Positions 16,197 to 24,220 of a DNA stretch of 64,000 nucleotides are shown here, in pieces. Under the pieces are notes generated by a model. The model saw only the letters and a list, made by a program, of their open reading frames with translations. It made no database searches and was not told the origin of the DNA. The first letter of the stretch is position 1. The number at the start of each line of letters is the position of its first letter. The stretch spans positions 62,001 to 126,000 of the forward strand of contig NZ_FRAB01000008.1 of NCBI RefSeq assembly GCF_900142195.1, read 5' to 3'. This DNA comes from Paraburkholderia terricola. Its GTDB lineage: Bacteria > Pseudomonadota > Gammaproteobacteria > Burkholderiales > Burkholderiaceae. A program made the position numbers and the translations under genes.

Positions 16197-17159
16197 ATGT
16201 CGCTTGCCCCCAGCGTGCAGCAGTTCCTCGCGCGGCGCATGAGCGCCGGCGCGCAAAACATCGACGCCATCGAGCTGCGCGATGCGCGCCAACGGTTCGA
16301 CTACTACACGCCGCTCGGCGACGTGGCGCCGCGTCCGCTCGCGGCGATCGAGGACCTGACGATCGACACGCGTGACCACGCGTCGCTCGACGCGCGCGTC
16401 TACTATCCCGCGCCCGCGTGCTGGGCCGATCCGCAGCCGGCGCTGCTGTTCTTCCATTCGGGCGGCTATGTGGTCGGCAGCGTCGCGGCCTCGGATGCGT
16501 TGTGCCGCATGCTCGCCGCCGACACCGGTTGCGCGGTGGTGTCGGTCGGCTATCGGCTGGCGCCCGAGTACCGCTTTCCCTATGCGGTCAACGACGCGAT
16601 CGACGCACTGCGCTGGCTGCATCGGCAGGCTGCATCGCTCGCGATCGACGCCACGCGGCTCGCCGTCGGCGGCGAGAGTTCCGGCGCCACGCTCGCCACC
16701 GTTTGCGCATTCAGCGCGCGCGATGCCGGCATACCGCTCGCGCTGCAACTGCTGATCTACCCGGCGGTCTCGGGCGGCATGGACACCGCGGCGCATCGCC
16801 TTTACGGCGACGGCTATTTTCTGTCGCTCGATGTGATCCGCTGGATTCAGAGCCACTATCTCGCGAGCGCCGATGATCGCCGCGACTGGCGCTTCGCGCC
16901 GCTCGACGGCGATCGCGAGGCGCCGGCGGACTGGCGCGGTCTCGCGCCGGCGTGGATCGTGTCGGCGCAGTACGACCCGCTGCAGGACGAGCACGCGCGC
17001 TACGCGGAAAAGCTCGAGCTGCATGGCAACCGGGCGGAGGTGGTGTATTACCCCGGCATGATCCATGGCTTCTTTTCGATGGGCGGGATGATCCCCGAAG
17101 CGGCGCTCGCGCATCGCGACGCGGCCCGTGTGTTGCGGACCGCGCTGCGGCTGCCTTGA
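16197..17159 (+). CDS. Alpha/beta-hydrolase of the hormone-sensitive-lipase type, PIP-controlled
   Basis: A 320-residue carboxylesterase-like enzyme of family IV. The oxyanion motif HSGG is at 87-90, the nucleophile elbow GESSG at 159-163 (Ser161), the acid probably Asp260 (QYDPLQDE) and the base His290 (GMIHGF). The usual HGGG has Ser for the second residue. There is no signal peptide, so it is cytoplasmic or exported by the T3SS. The consensus PIP promoter ties it to the hrp regulon; in Xanthomonas and Ralstonia that regulon includes both effectors and secreted hydrolases. The end of the gene (from about 17129) is part of a 219-bp direct repeat. Confidence 0.85.
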   Translation: MSLAPSVQQFLARRMSAGAQNIDAIELRDARQRFDYYTPLGDVAPRPLAAIEDLTIDTRDHASLDARVYYPAPACWADPQPALLFFHSGGYVVGSVAASDALCRMLAADTGCAVVSVGYRLAPEYRFPYAVNDAIDALRWLHRQAASLAIDATRLAVGGESSGATLATVCAFSARDAGIPLALQLLIYPAVSGGMDTAAHRLYGDGYFLSLDVIRWIQSHYLASADDRRDWRFAPLDGDREAPADWRGLAPAWIVSAQYDPLQDEHARYAEKLELHGNRAEVVYYPGMIHGFFSMGGMIPEAALAHRDAARVLRTALRLP

Positions 17160-17570
17160 CGTCCTAATGCGTTGACGGGCGAACGCTCTAGCGCCTGGCG
17201 CGCGCGGTTCGGGCGAAGCCGCCCGCATTTCGCGTCATTCGCCGCGTCCGCACGCCGGGCGCATCACGCCGCCGTCGGCGTGCCGGGTTTGCTTCGTGCC
17301 CACCTGAGCAGAGGGCATGTCACGCAAGGTCGCGGACACCCGCTCCCGTGTGCGGCGGACCGCGCTGCGGCTGCTTGACGCCCTAATGCGTTGACAGGCT
17401 AACGCTCTAGCGCCTGGCGCGCACGGTTCGGGCGAAGCTGCCCGCATTTCGCGTCATTCGCCGCGTCCGCACGCCGGGCGCATCACGTCGCCGTCGGCGC
17501 GCCGGGTTTGCTTCGTGCCCACCTGAGCAGCGGGCATGTCACGCGACGTCGCGGACACCCGCTCGAAACC
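17129..17570 (+). repeat. 219-bp direct duplication that begins in the 3' end of the esterase gene
   Basis: Unit 1 starts with the last esterase codons and unit 2 repeats them (GGACCGCGCTGCGGCTGC, then TGACG, CCTAATGCGTTGAC) 219 bases later. The two units differ at only a few positions and share the block around CGCACGCCGGGCGCATCACG. The end of unit 2 merges with the 96-bp coding repeats of the lytic transglycosylase on the other strand. Confidence 0.88.
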
Positions 17571-18308
17571 CTCGGACACGGCCCGCTCGTCGCCGCGCAT
17601 GCTCTGCTTCATACCTGCCTGAGCAGCGGGCGTGCCGCGCGAGGTCGCGGACACCCGCTCGAAACCCGCAGACACAGCCCGCTCGTCGCCGCGCACGCTC
17701 TGCTTCACACCCGTCTGAGCAGCGCGCATGTCGCGCGGCGTCGCGGACACCCCTTCGATGCCCGCGGACGCGGCCCGCTCGTCGGGCAGCATGTTCCAGC
17801 GGCGCAGGATCGCGGCGATCTGCCTCGCGTAGCCGTCGCGCAGCGCGGGCGTGGCCGAGTGATAGGCGCCCACCGCGGCCCAGGTATTGCCGTACTTCAC
17901 GATCTGCCGCCGCAACTGCCACGCCGCGATGTAGATGTTCTTGCACGGCGACATCAACGCATCGCGCGCGATGCCGTAGCGCGACAGCGTGGCGAGGTGG
18001 ATCGAATTGATCTGCATCACGCCGTAATCGGTCGAGCCGTTCGCGTTCAGATGGGTCGCGCCGGGCTGGTTGCGCGACTCCTGCCACGCGATCGCGCGCA
18101 GGATCAGCGGGTTGACGTGCTGATACGCGGCGGCATCGTCGAAACAGTTCGCGCGGGCCGGCAGCGCCGCGCCCGATCCGCAGACGAGCGCGGCGATCAC
18201 GCACGCCCGCAGGCGCGCGACGCAGCACACGCGCGTGCGATACGAGCCGCCACGTTGTTCGTGCCGGGACAGGGGATGAAAAGGCGCCACGATGATAGGC
18301 CGGATCAT
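17454..18308 (-). CDS. Lytic transglycosylase (IagB/Hpa2/HpaH-like) with C-terminal repeats
   Basis: A secreted peptidoglycan lyase that would open the cell wall for T3SS assembly. From the ATG at 18308 it has 284 residues: a hydrophobic signal segment (about 35-53, cleavage after ALPARA), then an SLT domain with CFDDAAAYQHVN, the catalytic Glu77 in AWQESRN, GVMQINSIH and GAYHSA. After about residue 180 come three 32-residue repeats starting DERA. The start is uncertain: ATG 18323, ATG 18308 or GTG 18230 (which leaves a compact signal peptide). hrp clusters of Xanthomonas carry such enzymes (Hpa2, HpaH). A PIP-like box with one extra spacer base lies upstream. Confidence 0.85.
   Translation of the reverse strand: MIRPIIVAPFHPLSRHEQRGGSYRTRVCCVARLRACVIAALVCGSGAALPARANCFDDAAAYQHVNPLILRAIAWQESRNQPGATHLNANGSTDYGVMQINSIHLATLSRYGIARDALMSPCKNIYIAAWQLRRQIVKYGNTWAAVGAYHSATPALRDGYARQIAAILRRWNMLPDERAASAGIEGVSATPRDMRAAQTGVKQSVRGDERAVSAGFERVSATSRGTPAAQAGMKQSMRGDERAVSEGFERVSATSRDMPAAQVGTKQTRRADGDVMRPACGRGE
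17500..17790 (-). repeat. Three 96-bp coding repeats (32 residues each)
   Basis: GCGGACACC recurs at 17551, 17647 and 17743 (period 96). In the lytic transglycosylase frame each copy encodes DERAVSAGFERVSATSR-like sequence ending in KQS/KQT. The period is a multiple of three, unlike the non-coding repeats nearby. Related sequence also occurs in the 219-bp unit near 17290-17350. Confidence 0.85.
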
Positions 18309-18343
18309 GCGGATAGCGGGCATGCGAGTCGTTCTGGTCTCGC

Positions 18344-18405
18344 ATGATGCGCGAAGCCGCGCAACAAGAAACGGCGCACGCGAACACGTGTGCCTCCAAT
18401 GCGAA
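18344..18405 (-). promoter_or_regulatory. PIP-like box with one extra spacer base, upstream of the lytic transglycosylase
   Basis: Minus strand TTCGC (18405-18401), 16 bases, TTCGC (18384-18380): one base longer than consensus. CATCAT (18349-18344) matches YANNNT exactly 30 bases after the second half. The surrounding 305-base gap (18309-18613) holds nothing else recognisable. Confidence 0.45.
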
Positions 18406-18613
18406 GCAGGACTCGACGGCACGTTCACGGGCCGCTTCATCGTGCGTATGATTCCATCGCCACGCTCACGCGAAACGCGTCGCCGGCTACCCGCGACGAT
18501 CATCGCGCCGGCGCGCGACACGCCGCGAGCAGCACGCGACGCAGGCCATCACTTCCCTGCAAAAACGGGCGCCTGGCCGGCGCACATCGACGGCCATCCG
18601 ACGAGGTCATCGC

Positions 18614-19513
18614 ATGAATCAGAACATGGAGCGCGATGCCGCCGCGGGCGACGCGATCACGCCTACGCTTTTCGACATCGACGACGTCGTGGTCGATCCG
18701 GAAACCGTGGCGTCCACCGCCTTCGTCGCGCCGGGCGCGACGCTCGCTTCGCTCGCGCACGAACTCGCCACCGCGGCCGATGGCGCGACGCGGCGCGCAT
18801 TGATGGACGCGGCGCTTGCGCGCGCCGGGTTCGACTCGCTGTGCTATGTGCGAATGCTGCGCATCGGCGAGCAGGTCACGCAAGCCGCGTGGCTGGAGAG
18901 CTACTCGCCCACCGGCTGGGCAAGCCGCTACTGCCGCGAGAATTTTTTCGCGGTCGATCCACGCATGGCGACCGCTTGCCACGTCGAGTGGCCGTTCACG
19001 TGGGACATGAAACGGCTCGCCGAAGCCGCGGCCACCACGCGCAACGCAGCGGCGACACGGCGCTTCGCGGATGCCGCAATCGACGCGGGTCTGCGCAGCG
19101 GCGTGTGCCTCGGCATCGTCACCGCCAACCGGTTCGAGCGATGCGTCGTCGCCTTGTCGGGCGCGCAGCCGGCCGACGCCTGGAAAGACTCGAACGCCGG
19201 GACCGCCATCGGCGCCGCCTATGCGTTGGCGGTCGGCGTCCATACCCTCGTCGACGCCTACGCGAGCCGGCTGCTGCCGCGCTATCACGCGAACGATCTC
19301 AGCGAAATCCAGCGCGCGGTGCTGCGCGATATCGGCCACGGCAAAAACGATCGCGAGATCGCCGCCGCTCTCAAGCTTGCTCCGCGCTGCGTAGCGCAAC
19401 ATGTTCGCGAGTTGCAGGCGCGCTATCACGCGCGAAACCGGACCCAGCTTGCCTACGTCGCGGGCGGCATCCTGAACGGCCAGGCGAGTGATGCGCCGAC
19501 GCGCCAAACCTGA
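18614..19513 (+). CDS. LuxR-family regulator with autoinducer-binding domain
   Basis: A 299-residue regulator. Residues about 75-210 form the acyl-homoserine-lactone-binding domain: the segment GWASRYCRENFFAVDPRMA keeps the Trp, Tyr, Asp and Pro that contact the signal in TraR/LasR, and WPFTWD supplies the next Trp. Residues about 225-285 are the LuxR-type HTH (LSEIQRAVLRDIGHGKNDREIAAAL). It has an unusually long N-terminal extension (about 60 residues). No luxI synthase is in the window, so it may be a solo receptor. It is convergent, 21 bases apart, with a second LuxR-type gene. Confidence 0.88.
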   Translation: MNQNMERDAAAGDAITPTLFDIDDVVVDPETVASTAFVAPGATLASLAHELATAADGATRRALMDAALARAGFDSLCYVRMLRIGEQVTQAAWLESYSPTGWASRYCRENFFAVDPRMATACHVEWPFTWDMKRLAEAAATTRNAAATRRFADAAIDAGLRSGVCLGIVTANRFERCVVALSGAQPADAWKDSNAGTAIGAAYALAVGVHTLVDAYASRLLPRYHANDLSEIQRAVLRDIGHGKNDREIAAALKLAPRCVAQHVRELQARYHARNRTQLAYVAGGILNGQASDAPTRQT

Positions 19514-19534
19514 GCGGCGGCCCCCTTCGCCCCT

Positions 19535-20404
19535 CTAGCGCAAACCCATGCTGCCGGCGATGAACGCCAGTTCGGCGCGAGTCGTCGCGCGGTATTTCCG
19601 GCGCAGCGCACGCAGGTGATAGTCGACCCGGTGTTCGCTCGTGCGCAGCCGCAGCGCGATCTCCCGATTGCCGAGGCCGCTCACGACGCCCATCAGGATG
19701 CGCGCCTCCGTATCCGACAGCGCGGCCGGATCGCCGGGCCGCGCGCGGTGCAGCGAGAGACCGATCGTGAGCGCCTGGGCGAGGACCACGTCGCTGATCC
19801 AGTCGGAGCGGCTGCGTCCCGCGCCGAGGCTGACGATCGCCCGCACGTCCCGCGCGCCGGTGGTGAACGCGAACATCACGCCGCTGCCGACCTGCTCGCG
19901 CGCGAGTTCGTCGAAGAGGCCGTGCAATTCTTTGGGTGAACCGTTGCGCGACCACGCCTGCGCGAGCCAGCGGCTGTCCCAGACGAGCGGCGCGTTGTGG
20001 CGCAATGCCGCGCGCAGTCGTGGATCGTGGAGGTGATAGCCGGCGCGAAAATAAGCGCTGCCCGGATGCGCCGGCACGTCCACCCATTTGGAGGACCAGC
20101 GCGCCGCGGCGTCGCCCTCGAACTGAACGAAGCCGTTGGCAAACGACGTGAAGCCGATGATGTTCCACATCGCGCTCGCCATTCGCAGACGCTCCTGTGG
20201 ATGACCCGCGCCGGCGAGATCGAGGGCGAGCCGGGTGTCGGCGATGCATGAGCCCGGACTGTCGAGGCATGCGTTGCCGTCTTCACGCGAAGCCGGCGGC
20301 AGGTCCGCGTCCGCGTCCGTTGCCCGAGCCGAGCGCGCACGCTTGAAGCGCGATGCCTGCGGCGGCGACTCGACCCACGCATGAGCTTTTCCCGATCTGA
20401 CCAT
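19535..20404 (-). CDS. Second LuxR-family regulator with autoinducer-binding-like domain
   Basis: A 289-residue protein. The ATG at 20404 was chosen for its GGAGGAG site; the open frame continues further upstream. Residues about 1-70 are a charged extension, about 75-210 a divergent autoinducer-binding fold (GFVQFEGDAAARWSSKW, FRAGYHLHDPRL keeping the Asp-Pro pair), and 225-285 the HTH (LSDTEARILMGVVSGLGNREIALRL). It faces the first LuxR gene tail to tail. Several ligand-contact positions are less typical, so its ligand may differ. Confidence 0.85.
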   Translation of the reverse strand: MVRSGKAHAWVESPPQASRFKRARSARATDADADLPPASREDGNACLDSPGSCIADTRLALDLAGAGHPQERLRMASAMWNIIGFTSFANGFVQFEGDAAARWSSKWVDVPAHPGSAYFRAGYHLHDPRLRAALRHNAPLVWDSRWLAQAWSRNGSPKELHGLFDELAREQVGSGVMFAFTTGARDVRAIVSLGAGRSRSDWISDVVLAQALTIGLSLHRARPGDPAALSDTEARILMGVVSGLGNREIALRLRTSEHRVDYHLRALRRKYRATTRAELAFIAGSMGLR

Positions 20405-20693
20405 CTTCGCGCTCCTCCGACATCGCGCCCCTCTGTGCGCCCATGTGCGTTGTTGAACGAAAGTGCCGGCGCGCGCGGCGTTCGACGGCGCCGCGATCCG
20501 CGCGAGGCGTGAACGGGAATTATGGCAGCGGGGTCGACGGCCGGCTTGCTGGAGATTCGTAGTCGATGCGCATCGGAGGAATGTTCGCAACGGACGGCCG
20601 CAAGCGCGGGGCGGGGTCGCGTGCGGCCGCGTTGTGGGTTGGGTTGCGGGTCGCGTGGGTGCGCCGAGTCGTGTACCGCGTCGGTGGGCTGAG

Positions 20694-20989
20694 TTGCGGG
20701 ACGAGCTACGTGCCGCGTTGGTGGGTTGAATTGCGAGACGAGTCGCGTGCCGCGTTGGTGGGTTGAGTTGCGCGACGAGCTACGTGCCGTGTCGGTGAGT
20801 TGAGTTGCGCGACGAGTCACGTGCCGCGTTGGTGGGCCGAGTTGCGCGACGAGTCACGTGCCGCGTCGGTGGGCCGTGTTGCGCGACGAGTCACGTGCCG
20901 CGTGGGTGGGCCGTGTTGCGCGACGAGTCACGTGCCGCGTTGGTGGGCCGTGTTGCGCGACGAGCTACGTGCCGCGCCGGTGGCTTGAG
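20694..20989 (+). repeat. Eight head-to-tail copies of a 37-bp unit
   Basis: Units of exactly 37 bases, beginning TTGCGCGACGAG and containing CACGTGCCGCG or TACGTGCCGCG, run without spacers; degenerate copies extend on both sides (about 20640-21020). They fill most of the 650-base gap between the second LuxR gene and amiR. The period is not a multiple of three, and no gene is supported. Confidence 0.9.
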
Positions 20990-21056
20990 CGCGGATCGAG
21001 TTACGCGCCGCGTTGGTCGTTAGAACCGCCGAGTCAGCAATTACCAAACCGCCCCT

Positions 21057-21686
21057 CTACTGATCCGAAGGCCTCGCTCTTTTGCCAAGCCCCAGCTTGT
21101 CCATGGCCTCATGCGCATCGATCACGATCGTGGCGATCTCGCCGACCGTGACCCGAAGTTCCGTGGCGCGCGAGCGCATGTGTTCATACGCTTCGTTTTC
21201 GCTCAACCGGTGGGCTTCGATGAGGATGCGAATCGCCCGCTCGATATGACGCCGCGCCTTGATGGCTTCCTCGAGCTTGCCGATCTTGTGGTGCAGCCGC
21301 TGCTGATAGCCCGAGGAGGCGCGCGCGAGGACGAGCGTGCTCAGAATCCCGGTGGACCGGTAGGGCTTCGTGATCACGCCGTGCGCCTGCGTATCCAGCA
21401 GCATCTTCAACGCGGTCGGATTCTCGTAATCGGACAATGCGATCAAGGTGGCTTGCGTATCGGCGGCGCTCCAGTTTCCCGCGCTGCGCGTTTCCGGGCC
21501 GACGAGAAAGAAAATCACGTCGGCATCCGCGGGCAACTGCGAAGGTAACGGCCAAAGCGCGTGGATCAGGCAACCGATCCGGCGCAACTGCTCGACCAGA
21601 ACGTTGCGGTCGTCGCCGGGAGGATGGATCACCACGACGCGTAGCGTGCGCAGATCGTCGAAGAGCCGGCGAGCGCCCGTGTTCAT
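21057..21686 (-). CDS. amiR: AmiR-like antitermination regulator (ANTAR domain)
   Basis: A 209-residue protein: an N-terminal pseudo-receiver (about 10-125, RVVVIHPPGDDRNVLVEQL; no phospho-Asp pocket obvious), a coiled-coil helix (about 135-165), and a C-terminal ANTAR domain (about 150-205, with ERAIRILIEAHRLSENEAYEHMR). ANTAR proteins bind paired hexaloop hairpins in leader RNA and stop transcription termination. In Pseudomonas aeruginosa AmiR is held inactive by AmiC. The ATG overlaps the amiC stop (ATGA). It is the last gene of the operon, whose leader carries a fitting terminator. Confidence 0.9.
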   Translation of the reverse strand: MNTGARRLFDDLRTLRVVVIHPPGDDRNVLVEQLRRIGCLIHALWPLPSQLPADADVIFFLVGPETRSAGNWSAADTQATLIALSDYENPTALKMLLDTQAHGVITKPYRSTGILSTLVLARASSGYQQRLHHKIGKLEEAIKARRHIERAIRILIEAHRLSENEAYEHMRSRATELRVTVGEIATIVIDAHEAMDKLGLGKRARPSDQ

Positions 21687-22855
21687 GCCGGTTCTCCGTC
21701 GAGCCAGAATTCCGAAAAACCATACGACGTGAGATAAGGATCGGGCTTGATCGGAGCACGGCCCTCCCACACGATGTCGAACGCGCCGTCCGTCCGGCAG
21801 ACGGCGATGCGCGGCGTCAGGATCGCGTGATTGTTGGCCCGGTCGATTCTCAGCATGCCCTCCGGCGAATCGAATTCGACGTCATGCACGGCCTCCACCA
21901 GCTTGGCCGTATCGAGGCTTCGGGTGCGGGCCAATGCCAGCGCAAAGAGATGCACCTGGTTGTACGCCATCTCCGACCACATGCTGGCGGGCTGGTCACC
22001 GAAGCGCGCGCGCCACGACTTCAGGAAGCGCTGGTTGCCCGCGAGGTTCAGCGTGTTCACATAGCTCGCGGAAATGATGTGGCTCGCGCACAGTTCAGGG
22101 CCGATCATTCGCGTTTCGCCCTCGGTCATCGTCAGGCTGGCGATCGGCACGCGCGCGGGGTCGATGCCATGTTCGCGATACAGGCGGTAAAAGGCGCGCG
22201 CGCCGCGGCCGATCAACGTGGAAAACACCACGTCGGGCTCGACGGCCCGGATCTGCCGCACTACCTCCTCCAGCGCCGCGGGGTCCGCGTCGCTCGGCAG
22301 ATAGACTTCCTCCACGATTTCGCCGCCATGCTGCTCGACCATGTCGCGCATGATGCGGTTCGATTCGCGCGGGTAAATGTAGTCGGCGCCCACGAGGAAA
22401 AAACGGCGGCCGTGATTGCGCAGCAAATATGCGGCAAGCTGCATGCTGTTCTGGTTGGGCACGGCCCCGGTGTAGATCACGTTGGGCGAATACTCGAATC
22501 CTTCGTAAATCGAGCAATACCAGAGCAGCGCGTTGTTGCGCTCGATCACCGGCAGCACCGCCTTGCGGCTCGACGATGTGGAACAGCCGAAGATCACCGT
22601 CACGTCGTCTTCCTGCAGCATGCGCGAGGCGAGCCGGCGGTATTCGTCGGGATCGCTTTTCGGATCGTAGACAACCGGGTCGAGCATGCGCCCGTCGACG
22701 CCGCCCGCCGCGTTGACTTCCTCGATCGCGAGGGCGGTGCCGAAAAAGTGTTCCGACTCCGTCGCCGCGGTTACGCCGCTACGGGAGTACAGCACGCCGA
22801 TACGCCATCCGGCGTCCGCGGGCAGCGCTCTCGCCGGCTGTTGCTTCGCCTCCAT
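21683..22855 (-). CDS. amiC: AmiC-like amide sensor, negative regulator of AmiR
   Basis: A 390-residue protein of the type I periplasmic-binding fold but without a signal peptide, as in AmiC, which acts in the cytoplasm. Typical segments are GVLYSRSGVTAATES near the start, EVNAAGGVDGR, FGCSTSSSRKAVLP and WYCSIYEGFE. Amide binding would release AmiR. The start is the ATG at 22855 with AAGGAGA seven bases before; in-frame ATG codons further up lack this. It overlaps amiR by four bases, and the amidase stop is 29 bases upstream. Confidence 0.92.
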   Translation of the reverse strand: MEAKQQPARALPADAGWRIGVLYSRSGVTAATESEHFFGTALAIEEVNAAGGVDGRMLDPVVYDPKSDPDEYRRLASRMLQEDDVTVIFGCSTSSSRKAVLPVIERNNALLWYCSIYEGFEYSPNVIYTGAVPNQNSMQLAAYLLRNHGRRFFLVGADYIYPRESNRIMRDMVEQHGGEIVEEVYLPSDADPAALEEVVRQIRAVEPDVVFSTLIGRGARAFYRLYREHGIDPARVPIASLTMTEGETRMIGPELCASHIISASYVNTLNLAGNQRFLKSWRARFGDQPASMWSEMAYNQVHLFALALARTRSLDTAKLVEAVHDVEFDSPEGMLRIDRANNHAILTPRIAVCRTDGAFDIVWEGRAPIKPDPYLTSYGFSEFWLDGEPA

Positions 22856-22884
22856 TCGATGTTCTCCTTGCATCGTTAAGTCAT

Positions 22885-24201
22885 TCACCGCGCCGCCGGA
22901 TCAATCGCAGCCGTGGCGGCTATCGCATGCTCGACGAACGCGGCGGCCTGCAGGCATGCGCGATCGTCCCACGGCCGGCAGATCACCTGCACGCCGATCG
23001 GACCGCCTCGCTCGCCCCGCAGCCCCGGCACGTTCACGCAAGGGCATCCGAGCAGCGTCCAGTTGCGATTGAACGCGGGGTCGCCCGTCGATCCGAGCCC
23101 GTCGAGCGCTTCGTCGAGCGCTTCGTCGGGCGCGCTCGGCGTCAACAAGGCGGTGACGCCGTCGAACAGTTCGGCAAGCCGCGCCTTTCCCTGCTCCATC
23201 AGGACACACGCCTCGGCGTAAGAAGCCACATCGACCGCGGCCGCGCGGTCGAGAAAACCGGCGAGCATCGGCGACAGATCGGCGCGATGGTAATCGTACT
23301 CGAAGCCGAGCGCCTGCCACGCTTCGTAACGCTGGATCGTATCGTGCGCCGCGATCAGTTCGCTCATCCACGCGCCGAAGCGCACCTGGCGCACGCGCCC
23401 GCCCGCCGCTTCGATTGCCCGCACGGCGGTGTCCAGCACTGCGCCGGCATTCGCCGACGGCTCGGTCCAAGGGTAGTTCAGCGGGACGCCGAACACCGGG
23501 CCGGCGCGGCTATCGTCCACGGCGAGCCGCCGGCCGGACAACACCTGCGCCAGGTAAGCCACGTCGCGCACGCCGGCGGCGAACAGACCCACCGTATCGA
23601 ACGACCACGAGAAGCACTTCATGCCCACGGTAGGCAACATGCCGAACGTAGGCTTGAAGCCGGCAATGCCGCAAAACGACGCGGGCCGGATCGTCGAGCC
23701 GCCGGTCTGCGAGCCGATCGCGAACGGCACGATGCCGGCCGCCACCGCCGCCGCCGAGCCGGATGACGATCCGCCCGCGGTGCGTTCGAGGTCGCACGGA
23801 TTGCGCGTCACGGTGGGCGCCATATAGGCGAACTCGCTCGTGACGGTCTTGCCCACGATGACCGCGCCGTTGCGCCGCAACAGCGTGACGAGCGCGGCGT
23901 CGGACTTCGGCTGATGACCTTCGTAGATCGGCGAGCCGTACCGGGTGACGAAGTCGGCGGTGTCGAAGATGTCCTTGACCGCAACCGGCATGCCCGCGAG
24001 CGGCCCTTTCGCCGCGACCGCCGCGGCCACCGCGTGCTCGCGGCGACCGACGGCCGTCATCGCTCTGACGGCCGGCTCGGCTTTCTCGATGCGCGCGAAC
24101 GCTTCGAGCATGACGAGGCCGCGCTCGCGCGGGTCGTTCGCCGTGCGCTCCAGCAGATCCACGCCCGAGAGCGGCCGATAAAACGAATGTGCTGTCATCA
24201 T
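22885..24201 (-). CDS. Amidase-signature-family amidase
   Basis: A 438-residue hydrolase that would release ammonia from amides. The Ser-cisSer-Lys triad is visible: Lys76 in AVKDIF, the cis-Ser in GGSSSGSA (about 143-150) and the nucleophile Ser169 in GSQTGGSTIRPAS. Length fits the GatA/AtzF-type family. It sits between the ABC transporter and amiC, so it probably acts on the imported amide or on the product of the nitrilase-like enzyme. Two adjacent ATG codons (24201, 24198) are possible starts. Confidence 0.92.
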   Translation of the reverse strand: MMTAHSFYRPLSGVDLLERTANDPRERGLVMLEAFARIEKAEPAVRAMTAVGRREHAVAAAVAAKGPLAGMPVAVKDIFDTADFVTRYGSPIYEGHQPKSDAALVTLLRRNGAVIVGKTVTSEFAYMAPTVTRNPCDLERTAGGSSSGSAAAVAAGIVPFAIGSQTGGSTIRPASFCGIAGFKPTFGMLPTVGMKCFSWSFDTVGLFAAGVRDVAYLAQVLSGRRLAVDDSRAGPVFGVPLNYPWTEPSANAGAVLDTAVRAIEAAGGRVRQVRFGAWMSELIAAHDTIQRYEAWQALGFEYDYHRADLSPMLAGFLDRAAAVDVASYAEACVLMEQGKARLAELFDGVTALLTPSAPDEALDEALDGLGSTGDPAFNRNWTLLGCPCVNVPGLRGERGGPIGVQVICRPWDDRACLQAAAFVEHAIAATAAIDPAAR

Positions 24202-24220
24202 GCCCCGAGTATCGTGAAGA

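Noticed and set aside
17212..17244. PIP box in the 219-bp repeat
   Set aside because: TTCG and TTCG are 17 bases apart and no gene starts suitably downstream.
20640..21020. CRISPR-like array of 37-bp repeats
   Set aside because: Repeats are head to tail with no unique spacers, and no cas genes are near. It is a simple tandem repeat.
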